DNA of 64,000 bases from Thiocapsa roseopersicina (GTDB lineage: Bacteria; Pseudomonadota; Gammaproteobacteria; Chromatiales; Chromatiaceae), in NCBI RefSeq assembly GCF_900106925.1, contig NZ_FNNZ01000008.1, positions 1-64,000 on the forward strand, in the 5' to 3' direction. Under the pieces are notes generated by a model, which was given only the letters and a program-made list of their open reading frames with translations, did not search any database and was not told where the DNA came from. A program made the translations under genes and the position numbers. The stretch's first letter is position 1; every line of letters begins with the position of its first letter. Positions 37,099 to 45,674 of the stretch are shown one piece after another.

Positions 37099-38982
37099 AT
37101 GGCGTCCGATCAACTCGAAAACGGCCTGCCCCCGGACGAAGCGCTTGCGTATGACTATATCGTCGTCGGGTCCGGCGCGGGTGGTGGGCCGGTCGCGGCC
37201 AATCTGGCCGAGGCCGGCTATCGGGTGCTGCTGATGGAGGCCGGCGGGTCGCCGGATAGCTACGACTATCAGGTGCCGGCCTTTCATCCCGCGGCGTCCG
37301 AGAACAAGGAGATGTCCTGGGAGTTCTTCGTCAGACACTACGCGGATGAGGACCAGCAGCGGCGCGATTCCAAATACACGCCCGAGCGCAAGGGAGTCTT
37401 CTACCCCAGGGCCGCCACCTTGGGCGGCTGTACCGCCCACCACGCCATGATCCTGCTCTATCCGCACAACAGCGATTGGGACGAGATCGCCCGCATCACC
37501 GGCGACGACTCCTGGCGCGCCGGCAAGATGCGCCGTTACTTCCAGCGCCTGGAAAACTGCCGCTACCGCACCATCCAGCGCATCCTGCAACGACTGTTGC
37601 GCTGGAATCCCAGCCGTCACGGGTTCGATGGCTGGCTGGAGACCAACAAGGCGGATCCACTCATGATCCTCGACGACAGACCCATGCTGCGGCTCATCGT
37701 CAGGTCCGCCAAGAAAGCGTTGTTCGCGAACGCCAACTGGCTCACGCAGATCTGGCACAGCCTCACGGGGCTGTTCGACCCCAATGATTGGGCGATGGCC
37801 AGCGGCAAGCGGGTCGGCTTGCGTGTCACGCCCCTATCGATCACCAAGGGCCGTCGACTCGGGACCCGCGAGCGCATAACGGCCGTGCAAAGGGTTTGCC
37901 CGGATCGGCTGCATCTTCTGACCGGGGCGTTGGCGACCCGCGTGCTGTTCGACGCGGACAACAAGGCCATCGGTGTCGAATATCTCCCCGGCGAGCATCT
38001 CTACGCCGCCGATCCCAATCCACGCGATGCTCGGACACCGGCACCAAGGCAGGTTTTCGCCACACGCGAGGTCATCCTTTCCGGCGGAGCCTTCAATACC
38101 CCGCAACTGCTGCAACTCTCCGGCATCGGTCCCGCCGACCTGTTGCAGAGACATGGCATTGAGGTCCTGGTCGATCTGCCCGGGGTCGGTGCCAATCTCC
38201 AGGATCGCTACGAGGTCACCATTGTCAACCGTATGAAAATCCCCTTCGCCCTGCTCAATGGCGCAACCATGAAGGGACCCGATCCGGGCGAGGAGCCCGA
38301 TCCGCAGTTTCGCTTCTGGCAGCAGGGCCGCGGCCCCTATACCACCAATGGGGCCGTGGTTTCGATCGTCAGGCGATCCGCTGCGGCCCGGGCCGCGAAG
38401 GGTCCGCCGGATCTGGTCCTGTTCGGCCTAGTGACCAACTTTCGCGGCTATTTTCCCGGCTATTCCAGAGAGGTCCGGGCGGCCACCCAGTATTTCAGTT
38501 GGGCCGTGCTCAAGGCGCACACCAACAACCACAGCGGAACCGTCGCCATCCGCTCGAAGGATCCCACGGCAATGCCGGCGATCGATTTCCACTACTTCGA
38601 TGAGGGCAACGATGCCTCGGGAGAGGATCTGGAGGCCGTGGTCGAGGGGGTGCAACTCGTGCGTCGCATGATGGATGGGGTCAGGCGCTTGGTGGCCGAG
38701 GAGACGGTACCCGGTCCCAAGATTCGGACCAGGGAACAGATCCGCCGGTTTGTCAGGGACGAAGCCTGGGGCCACCACGCCTCCTGCACCTGCAAGATCG
38801 GTGCGGCGAACGATCCCGACGCAGTGCTCGACAGCCGCTTCCGGGTTCGCGGCGTCCGCAACCTACGGGTGGTGGACGCCTCGGTCTTCCCGCGCGCGCC
38901 GGGTCTCTTCATCGTCTCCGCCATTTACATGATTGCCGAGAAGGCCAGCGACGACATCCTGGCCGATGCGCGCGCCGGCTGA
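37099..38982 (+). CDS. GMC-family FAD oxidoreductase
   Basis: 627 residues. The FAD-binding VVGSGAGGGPVAANLAEAGY (about 22-41) and LLMEAGGS are clear, as is the GMC signature region GGCTAHHAMI and SGGAFNTPQLLQLSGIG. Catalytic histidines are likely those of GHHASCTCKIG near residue 560. GMC enzymes oxidise alcohols, sugars or sterols. No signal peptide is seen, though its neighbours are exported, so it could be cytoplasmic or carried by a partner. It sits between two diheme cytochromes that could take its electrons. Confidence 0.85.
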   Translation: MASDQLENGLPPDEALAYDYIVVGSGAGGGPVAANLAEAGYRVLLMEAGGSPDSYDYQVPAFHPAASENKEMSWEFFVRHYADEDQQRRDSKYTPERKGVFYPRAATLGGCTAHHAMILLYPHNSDWDEIARITGDDSWRAGKMRRYFQRLENCRYRTIQRILQRLLRWNPSRHGFDGWLETNKADPLMILDDRPMLRLIVRSAKKALFANANWLTQIWHSLTGLFDPNDWAMASGKRVGLRVTPLSITKGRRLGTRERITAVQRVCPDRLHLLTGALATRVLFDADNKAIGVEYLPGEHLYAADPNPRDARTPAPRQVFATREVILSGGAFNTPQLLQLSGIGPADLLQRHGIEVLVDLPGVGANLQDRYEVTIVNRMKIPFALLNGATMKGPDPGEEPDPQFRFWQQGRGPYTTNGAVVSIVRRSAAARAAKGPPDLVLFGLVTNFRGYFPGYSREVRAATQYFSWAVLKAHTNNHSGTVAIRSKDPTAMPAIDFHYFDEGNDASGEDLEAVVEGVQLVRRMMDGVRRLVAEETVPGPKIRTREQIRRFVRDEAWGHHASCTCKIGAANDPDAVLDSRFRVRGVRNLRVVDASVFPRAPGLFIVSAIYMIAEKASDDILADARAG

Positions 38983-39030
38983 TTGCCGCGTGCGGTTTCG
39001 TCGGATTTCGCGACACACGGGGGCTTTGCC

Positions 39031-40578
39031 ATGAGCCATGACGGGATACGTGACAACAAAAGTGATTCGGCGACGCTGACCAAGGCGTTCCGACGCGGGT
39101 TGAGCCGGCTAAGGTGGCTGCTGTCGCTGTTGATCCTGATCGGCGTAGCCGTCTGGCTCTCTGCGCGCTTCACGGCGGATCGGCCACGGGACTACGCCGA
39201 CATCCAGGATCAGTTCAAGTATGGCTCCCTCGGCAGTGAGCCCGGCGGATCGGTATTCGATGCCGTTGGCGGTCTGCTCCCGCCCGAGCCCATCTTCGCC
39301 GTGCTGCCGAACGTCTGCCCGGACAAGCTGCCGGGCGGTTATGCCTCGCTGGGTCTGCTGGCGGAGGAAGGACGGCCCTTCCCGATCGGAATCTCGCAAC
39401 GCCATCGGCTCGGCGTGGATCAGGTCGGGCTCAATTGCGCCGTCTGCCACACCGGCACGGTGCGCGCGACTGCGGACGCCCCGCGCCGGATCGTCTTGGG
39501 AATGCCATCCCACCAACTGGACCTTCAGGGCTTCTTCCGCTTCGTGCTGGATTGCACCCTGGACGAACGTTTCACCCCCGACAACCTGATGGAGCTCATG
39601 GCGCGCAATGGCGCCGAGCTGGACTGGTTCGACCGCGTTCTTTACCGCTTCTTCGTCATCCCGCGCACCCGCGAGCAAACCCTGATCCTGTCCAAGCGGC
39701 TGGAACGCATCATGGGGCACGAGGTGCCGGACTGGGGGCCGGGTCGGGTGGACACCTTCAATCCCTACAAGGGACTCCAGTTCAATTGGCCGTTGGCCCG
39801 CCTGCCGTTGAGCGAGCTGATCGCCGCCTCGGACTTCCCGTCATTGTGGAATCAGCAGCCGAGGGACGGGATGTATCTGCATTGGGACGGCAACAACGAC
39901 TCGGTGGACGAGCGCAATCTCAGCGCTTCGCTCGGCGCCGGCGTGACGCCGGTCACCATCGACCATCCACGCCTGCAACGCGTGCGCGACTGGATCTGGA
40001 CCCTGCCGCCGCCTGCCTACCCCTACCCGATCGATCAGGCCAAGGCCGCGCGGGGCGAGCCACTCTATGCGGAATACTGCGTGGATTGCCACGCCGACCA
40101 CCGCTTCAAGGAAGGCGTGCGCAGCGGCAAGTCCATCGGCACCGTCGTGCCGATCGCGGACATCGGAACCGATCGACATCGGCTGGATTCCTACACCTTC
40201 GATTTTGCGGCGAATCAGTACAGTCTCTATCCGGATTCCAAGTACCGCTTCACCCGTTTCCGCAAGACCCAGGGGTATGCGAACCATCCGCTGGACGGCG
40301 TCTGGGCGCGGGCGCCCTATCTGCACAACGGCTCCGTTCCGACCCTGCGCGCACTGCTCGACGATCCAAAAGACCGCCCGGCACGCTTCTATCGGGGTTA
40401 CGACGTCTTCGATCAGACAGGGGTGGGGTTCGTCGCGGATGTGGCCGAGGAGGGGGGCAGCCGCTTCTTCCTATACGACACCGCGCTTCCCGGGAACGGC
40501 AACGACGGGCATCGCTATGCCATCGATCTGCCGTCGGACGACAAGGACGCCATCGTTGAATACCTGAAAACCTTTTGA
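39031..40578 (+). CDS. Membrane-anchored diheme cytochrome c, RoxA-like
   Basis: 515 residues. One hydrophobic anchor (WLLSLLILIGVAVWLSA), then heme sites C136-AVCH and C350-VDCH. GYANHPLDGVWARAPYLHNG, followed by SVPTL, is the motif shared with RoxA/RoxB-type oxygenases and with MauG-like proteins. RoxA cleaves isoprenoid rubber; whether this protein is an oxygenase or an electron carrier cannot be told. I use the ATG at 39031; the frame starts 16 codons earlier. It is a paralogue of the next gene. Confidence 0.8.
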   Translation: MSHDGIRDNKSDSATLTKAFRRGLSRLRWLLSLLILIGVAVWLSARFTADRPRDYADIQDQFKYGSLGSEPGGSVFDAVGGLLPPEPIFAVLPNVCPDKLPGGYASLGLLAEEGRPFPIGISQRHRLGVDQVGLNCAVCHTGTVRATADAPRRIVLGMPSHQLDLQGFFRFVLDCTLDERFTPDNLMELMARNGAELDWFDRVLYRFFVIPRTREQTLILSKRLERIMGHEVPDWGPGRVDTFNPYKGLQFNWPLARLPLSELIAASDFPSLWNQQPRDGMYLHWDGNNDSVDERNLSASLGAGVTPVTIDHPRLQRVRDWIWTLPPPAYPYPIDQAKAARGEPLYAEYCVDCHADHRFKEGVRSGKSIGTVVPIADIGTDRHRLDSYTFDFAANQYSLYPDSKYRFTRFRKTQGYANHPLDGVWARAPYLHNGSVPTLRALLDDPKDRPARFYRGYDVFDQTGVGFVADVAEEGGSRFFLYDTALPGNGNDGHRYAIDLPSDDKDAIVEYLKTF

Positions 40579-40599
40579 TGCGGCCGCGCGCCGGAGGGC

Positions 40600-42096
40600 A
40601 TGACGATGTCGGACAAGCATCCCAAACAAGGCAAATTGGTTCGTGTTCTCGCAGTTGCGCTGATCGTGGCGGCGCTTGGAGGCGGATTCGTCTGGTGGAA
40701 ACTGTTCCGCGAGCCCGCGCAGGAACTGGCCGATGACTCGATGGAGGAATATTTCAAGTACGGCTCCATCGGCACCGAGCAACAGGACGGCATTCCCTAC
40801 TGGATCTGGCTGGTTCTGCCCAAGATGTTTCCGGAGTATCTGCCCGGTCCCGGTGGTTGGGCCTCGCTCGGGTTTGGCTGGGAGCAAGGGCATGAGCTGC
40901 CGGTCGGCTTCTCGAAGAAGGTCATCGGTTTCGAACGGGTCGGGGTCAATTGCGCGCTCTGTCACACCGCCACCCTGCGCGAGACACCAACCGGTGCCCC
41001 GACCATCTTTCTCGGCGGCCCGCCCAACCGGGTGGATGTGCTCGGCTATCAGCGCTTTCTCTTCAAAAGCGCCGCCGATCCGCGCTTCGACGCGGACAAC
41101 ATTCTGGGGGAAATCGCGCAGGTCTACGAGATGTCCCTCATCGACCGGCTGCTCTACCGCTATCTCCTGATCCCGGCCACCCGCAAGGCGATCCTCCAAC
41201 AGGAGGAGCAGTTTGCCTGGACCGAGAGCCGGCCGGACTGGGGCCGTGGACGCATCGATCCTTTCAATCCGGTCAAGGTCCGCGCCTTGGGGGTCGATCC
41301 GGGCGAGACCACCGGCAACTCGGACATGCAGTCGATCTGGAACATGGCGCCGCGGGTCGAGCATGGCATGGCCCTGCATTGGGACGGGCTCAACACCGAT
41401 CTGACCGAGGTCGTCCTGAGCTCGGCCATCGGCGACGGCACGCTGCCCAAGGTCCTGCCGGTCGAGAAGCTCAAGGAGCTGGAGACCTGGCTCAAGGCGC
41501 TTCCGGCGCCCAAGTTCGGGGACCGGTTTCCGGTTGACCGCCAACTGGCGGCCGTCGGTGAGCCGATCTATCAGGCGCACTGCGCGCGCTGTCATGCGAT
41601 GGACGGCGAGAAGACCGGGCAGGTGCTGACCCTGGACGATCCCGAGTGGGCCGCCGCCGGGACCGATGCCAGCGGCTTGCCGCCCTTTACCGATCGGCAT
41701 CGCGCCGACCTCTGGACGCCCGAGGCCGCCGCGGCCTACAACGCATACGCCGTCGACTATCCCTGGGATTTCAGCCATTTCCGCTCCACCGGCGGCTATG
41801 TCAACGTACCCCTGGACGGGCTCTGGCTGCGTGCACCCTATCTGCACAACGGCTCGGTGCCTTATCTGGGCGAATTGCTGGAGCCGCCCGAACGGCGCAC
41901 CAGGGTCTTTCACCGGGGCCTGGATGTCTACGACCCGGTCCGCATGGGGTTCGTTTCCGAGGGACCGGACGCCGAGCGTCTGGGCAGCCCCTATGACACA
42001 GGCGTGATCGGCAACAGCAATCAGGGCCATCTGTGGGGGACCGACTTAGAGCCGGAGCAGAAGTCGGCGCTGATCGAGTATCTCAAGTTGCTTTAA
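40600..42096 (+). CDS. Membrane-anchored diheme cytochrome c, RoxA-like
   Basis: 498 residues, a diverged copy of the preceding cytochrome (both have FKYGS followed by G, GVNCAxCHT and APYLHNGSVPxL). Anchor near residues 13-33, heme sites C118-ALCH and C328-ARCH. A GGAGG site serves either of two ATGs (40600 or 40606). Its TAA stop is formed by the first three bases of an 85-bp repeat element. Confidence 0.8.
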   Translation: MTMSDKHPKQGKLVRVLAVALIVAALGGGFVWWKLFREPAQELADDSMEEYFKYGSIGTEQQDGIPYWIWLVLPKMFPEYLPGPGGWASLGFGWEQGHELPVGFSKKVIGFERVGVNCALCHTATLRETPTGAPTIFLGGPPNRVDVLGYQRFLFKSAADPRFDADNILGEIAQVYEMSLIDRLLYRYLLIPATRKAILQQEEQFAWTESRPDWGRGRIDPFNPVKVRALGVDPGETTGNSDMQSIWNMAPRVEHGMALHWDGLNTDLTEVVLSSAIGDGTLPKVLPVEKLKELETWLKALPAPKFGDRFPVDRQLAAVGEPIYQAHCARCHAMDGEKTGQVLTLDDPEWAAAGTDASGLPPFTDRHRADLWTPEAAAAYNAYAVDYPWDFSHFRSTGGYVNVPLDGLWLRAPYLHNGSVPYLGELLEPPERRTRVFHRGLDVYDPVRMGFVSEGPDAERLGSPYDTGVIGNSNQGHLWGTDLEPEQKSALIEYLKLL

Positions 42097-42178
42097 ACCG
42101 CGTCCGGCAGGATCGGTGTCGTTTGTGCCTTGGCCCGACCTTGCTGCAACTCACAAGCGTCGGCGCCGACGCGGTTTA
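42094..42178. repeat. 85-bp terminal-inverted-repeat element, copy B
   Basis: TAAACCGCGTCC at the left, GACGCGGTTTA at the right, 85 bp. Its first three bases supply the stop codon of the cytochrome gene. The interior is unlike copies A1, A2 and C. Confidence 0.8.
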
Positions 42179-42237
42179 AGAGATTAATTCTATTCATGAC
42201 TGACGATTCACATCCGCTCGATCGATGGAGGCCCGAC

Positions 42238-43032
42238 ATGAAGACACCCGCCAAGTGGTTCCGTCGCGCGCTCTGGCTCGGCATCATCGGCAACTGGGTG
42301 TTGGCCCTTCCGCTCATCTTTGCGCCCGAATGGACGCTGGATCTGCTCGGGTTGCGCGCCACCCATGACCCGGTCTGGACCGCCTTCGCCGCCCTGTTGG
42401 TCTTCCTGGTGACCTTTTTCTACATCCCCGGAGCAAATCAACCCTATCGGTATCGCTTCAACGCCTGGCTCGCCGTGCTCGCCCGCCCGCTGGAAGTCTT
42501 GTTTTTTCTCGTTCTTTACCCTGGACTCTATCCCGGCTTCGTCTTCTATGACGGCGTCCTCTTCCTGATTCAGCTCCCGCTGTTGCTGCTGACGATGCGT
42601 CAACGCCCGGCCGAGGAGCCGCTGGAAAAAACGCTCCAGGCGCCGCCCACCGACCGTAACGCGCTCTGGCTGAAACGCACCCTCTGGGCGGGCATCCTTG
42701 CCAATCTGGTGCTCGCGATACCGACGATCTTCTGGCCGGAAAAGGTGCTGGACCTGATCGGTGCGCGTCAGACCCTGGATCCGGTCTGGAGCGCCTTCGC
42801 TGCTCTGATCCTGGTGCTGCTGACCGTCTTCTACATCCCCGGCGCCAACCAGCCGTACCGCTACCGCTTCAATGCCATCATGGCGGTGCTGGCCCGTTCG
42901 GCCGGTGTCCTCTTCTTCCTCTGGCTGTGGGCGGGTTTCTATCCCGCCTTTGGCTATCTGGACGCCGTTTTTTTCCTGGCTCAGCTCCCATTCCTGGTCA
43001 TGGTCCATCTGCATAAACCGCGTGCTGCGTGA
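42238..43032 (+). CDS. Membrane protein made of two tandem copies of a four-helix unit
   Basis: 264 residues with about eight membrane segments. Two halves of about 125 residues repeat the same text: LWLGIIGNWVLALPLIFAPE with LWAGILANLVLAIPTIFWPE, DPVWTAFAALLV with DPVWSAFAALIL, and FYIPGANQPYRYRFNA in both. This resembles DoxX-like or small integral membrane proteins; function unknown. I use the ATG at 42238 with GGAGG seven bases before it. The upstream frame would begin inside the repeat element. Confidence 0.75.
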   Translation: MKTPAKWFRRALWLGIIGNWVLALPLIFAPEWTLDLLGLRATHDPVWTAFAALLVFLVTFFYIPGANQPYRYRFNAWLAVLARPLEVLFFLVLYPGLYPGFVFYDGVLFLIQLPLLLLTMRQRPAEEPLEKTLQAPPTDRNALWLKRTLWAGILANLVLAIPTIFWPEKVLDLIGARQTLDPVWSAFAALILVLLTVFYIPGANQPYRYRFNAIMAVLARSAGVLFFLWLWAGFYPAFGYLDAVFFLAQLPFLVMVHLHKPRAA

Positions 43033-43060
43033 TCTGCGTCGCTTCGCACATGGGTTCTGA

Positions 43061-43231
43061 ACTCGTCCGCACCAACGCATACACGACGACATCGGTTTGT
43101 GGTTCCGCTTCCTCGACACTCTGGGGGGCGCCGTCGAAGCGGCCAGCGCCATCCGTCTCGACGCGGTCGAGGATCACGCCATGATCGACTATCTGGACGC
43201 GATCCGGGCCTGGAATCGCGAGCCTAGCTGA
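43061..43231 (+). pseudogene. Short open frame without a good start, possible gene remnant
   Basis: A 56-codon frame (translation ends DYLDAIRAWNREPS) follows a stop at 43058. Its composition and codon use look protein-like (LWFRFLDTLGGAVEAASAIR), but the only starts are TTG at 43097 or a late ATG. It could be the 3' end of a lost gene. No family recognised. Confidence 0.3.
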
Positions 43232-43281
43232 ACGGGCCGTTCCTCGATCTCAAATAAGACATCCGGAGAGAGGCAACCCTC

Positions 43282-45642
43282 ATGACACCGCAAGCGCAAC
43301 CGGCAGGCTACGTCGACCCGATCGACCGCGAGGATCTGGCGCTCACCGCGCACAACGAGGCAAGCACTGAACAGCGGCTCCGGGCGCCATTTCCGGTCGC
43401 GCTGGAGCAGGCCGAGACCGACTACGTTCACGCCTGGCGCCGTCAGCGCGGCTGTGACGAGCCGGAGGTGGCCAGCGACAAACGGGTGGGCCTGGCCCTC
43501 TCGGGCGGAGGTATTCGTTCGGCAACCTTTGCGCTGGGTGCCATGCAGGCACTCGCTGCCCGAGGTCTGCTCGAGAAATTCGACTATCTATCGACGGTGT
43601 CCGGTGGCGGCTACATCGGCGGCGCACTGACCTGGCTCTTGAGCAAGGACGCTCAGGGCGACGGCGTTCCAGGCCCCGATGCGCCTCACTTCGGCCTCGG
43701 TCGCGACAACTTCCCGTTCGGCACCGACGACCCTCGGCCGGATGCGGCGCGGCGTGCCGACGAACGACAGCGACGCATGCTCAGCTATCTGCGTGAACAC
43801 GGCTATTACCTGACTCCGGGGGCGGGGATCACCGTCGTGTCGCTGCTGGGGATCGTGCTGCGGGGCACCTTTCTCAACCTGATCGTCTGGATACCGGTCT
43901 ACATTCTCTTTTTTCTTTTCGGTCTCTGGTTTTTCGGTCATTTCAATCCCGGTATCGAGGGGATGATCCTGCTGCCGATGCTGATGGATATCCGCGGCCA
44001 CGCGGAGCTATTCGGTTTCGAGCTGTTTCTCTGGATCGGTGTCCTGCTCTTGGTGCTGACGGTTCTTGGCACCTTGATCTATGCCTTGCTGACCGGGGTG
44101 CGACGGGAAAACACCATGCCCGGTATCGCGCGCTTCTGGTATGCATCGCGCCGCCTCGTGGAACACCTGGGCGGAATGCTGCTCACCGCCATCGTCTTGT
44201 TTCTCCTGATCGGCAGTCTCCCGGCGATCGGTGACCATCTCAAGGATTCCCTCAAGGCCGTGGGTCCGATCGCCATGCTCTCGGGTATGGGCGTGTCGAT
44301 GCGTCGCTTTCTCACCCCCCAACCCAATCCGCTGCGCCCAGGCCCCGATGTGATGGCCAACCTTGGCGCCGCGCTCTTTCTGTTCGGCACCCTGCTCGTA
44401 ACCTATGAGATTGCCTTCTGGCTCTCCTACCAGGAGCTAACCGTCCTGGCCGTCAGCATCCTGATGGCGGTTGCGCTCAGCTTCGGCTGGCTGGTGAATT
44501 GCAACTACATTTCCATCCACCGCTTCTATCGGGACCGGCTGATGGAGACCTTCATGCCCGACATCGATCGGGCGCTCGACAGCCGGACCGGCGCGGCGCT
44601 GGGTGCCGATGTGGCCAGATTGGCCGATGTGGTCGATTCCCGAAACCCGCGCGGTCCCTATCACATCATCAATACCAATGTCGTTCTGGCGGACTCGCGC
44701 GAGTGCGTCTACCGCAATCGCGGAGGGGATAACTTCATCCTTTCCCCTTTGTATTGCGGAAGTAATGCCACGGGCTGGTGTCGTACCGATGTCTTCTGCG
44801 ACGGTCAGATGACCCTGGCCACTGCAGTGGCCATCTCCGGGGCGGCGGTCAACCCGAACACCGGCGTTGGCGGCACCGGCTTGACCCGCGCCCGGCTGGT
44901 GTCGTTCATCATGGCCCTGCTTAATCTGCGTCTGGGTTACTGGGCCGGACATCCCGCCCCGAACAAACGCCCGCATCACGCCCCCAATCACTTCCGCCCC
45001 GGTGCCTACACGGCCGGGAACCTGCTGGGCCTGGACCTCCTCGGCTTCAACGAGCACCGGTCTTTTCTGCAACTGAGCGACGGCGGGCATTTCGAGAACA
45101 TCGGGGTCTATGAGCTGGTGCGTCGTCGGGCACGGCTGATCCTCGTCTGCGACGGGGGTGCCGACGGTGCGTTCTCGTTCTCGGACTTCCAGACCACCCT
45201 AAGGCGCATCGAGCAGGATTTCGGCGTCCGGATCGAGGCCCTGGACGACGCCTCCCCGGATTTCGTGGTGCCCGCTCCGGCGCCGGCGCCGATGTTCCCC
45301 AAGGACGTCGGCTTCTCCGAACAGGGCCACCTGGTCGGGTGCATCATCTACCCGGACGACACCCGAGGCTGGCTGATCTATCTGAAGGCCACGCTGACCG
45401 CGGCCATGAGCTTCAAGGTCAAGGGCTATGCCGCCCAGCATCGAGAGTTTCCCCACCAGAGCACCGCCGATCAGTTTTTCGACGACGTCCAGTTCGAAGC
45501 CTATCGGGAGCTGGGCTATCGCCTGGCAGCCGACATGCTCGACGCGAAGACCCCCGAATCTGCGGTCGGTGAAGGGCTTCCCTATTGCAGCGACGCCGCG
45601 ACGTCGACCCTTGCCGACGTGGTGAGAGCCAGCGGGGCTTAA
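43282..45642 (+). CDS. Patatin-like phospholipase with internal membrane domain
   Basis: 786 residues. The oxyanion loop GLALSGGGIRSA (about 72-83), nucleophile Ser107 in TVSGGGYIGG, and the catalytic Asp600 in SDGGHFENIGVYEL form the patatin dyad. Between them lie about six to seven membrane segments (about 175-410, for example NLIVWIPVYILFFLFGLWFF), which is unusual. It should hydrolyse acyl lipids at the inner membrane. It follows the cytochrome cluster by 250 bp and precedes a large membrane protein by 32 bp. Confidence 0.8.
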   Translation: MTPQAQPAGYVDPIDREDLALTAHNEASTEQRLRAPFPVALEQAETDYVHAWRRQRGCDEPEVASDKRVGLALSGGGIRSATFALGAMQALAARGLLEKFDYLSTVSGGGYIGGALTWLLSKDAQGDGVPGPDAPHFGLGRDNFPFGTDDPRPDAARRADERQRRMLSYLREHGYYLTPGAGITVVSLLGIVLRGTFLNLIVWIPVYILFFLFGLWFFGHFNPGIEGMILLPMLMDIRGHAELFGFELFLWIGVLLLVLTVLGTLIYALLTGVRRENTMPGIARFWYASRRLVEHLGGMLLTAIVLFLLIGSLPAIGDHLKDSLKAVGPIAMLSGMGVSMRRFLTPQPNPLRPGPDVMANLGAALFLFGTLLVTYEIAFWLSYQELTVLAVSILMAVALSFGWLVNCNYISIHRFYRDRLMETFMPDIDRALDSRTGAALGADVARLADVVDSRNPRGPYHIINTNVVLADSRECVYRNRGGDNFILSPLYCGSNATGWCRTDVFCDGQMTLATAVAISGAAVNPNTGVGGTGLTRARLVSFIMALLNLRLGYWAGHPAPNKRPHHAPNHFRPGAYTAGNLLGLDLLGFNEHRSFLQLSDGGHFENIGVYELVRRRARLILVCDGGADGAFSFSDFQTTLRRIEQDFGVRIEALDDASPDFVVPAPAPAPMFPKDVGFSEQGHLVGCIIYPDDTRGWLIYLKATLTAAMSFKVKGYAAQHREFPHQSTADQFFDDVQFEAYRELGYRLAADMLDAKTPESAVGEGLPYCSDAATSTLADVVRASGA

Positions 45643-45674
45643 ACGGTTCAACGAGATCAACCGGAGGATGGGTC

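Noticed and set aside
42130-42237. Longer N-terminus for the duplicated membrane protein
   Set aside because: It starts inside repeat element B, and the ATG at 42238 has a good ribosome site.
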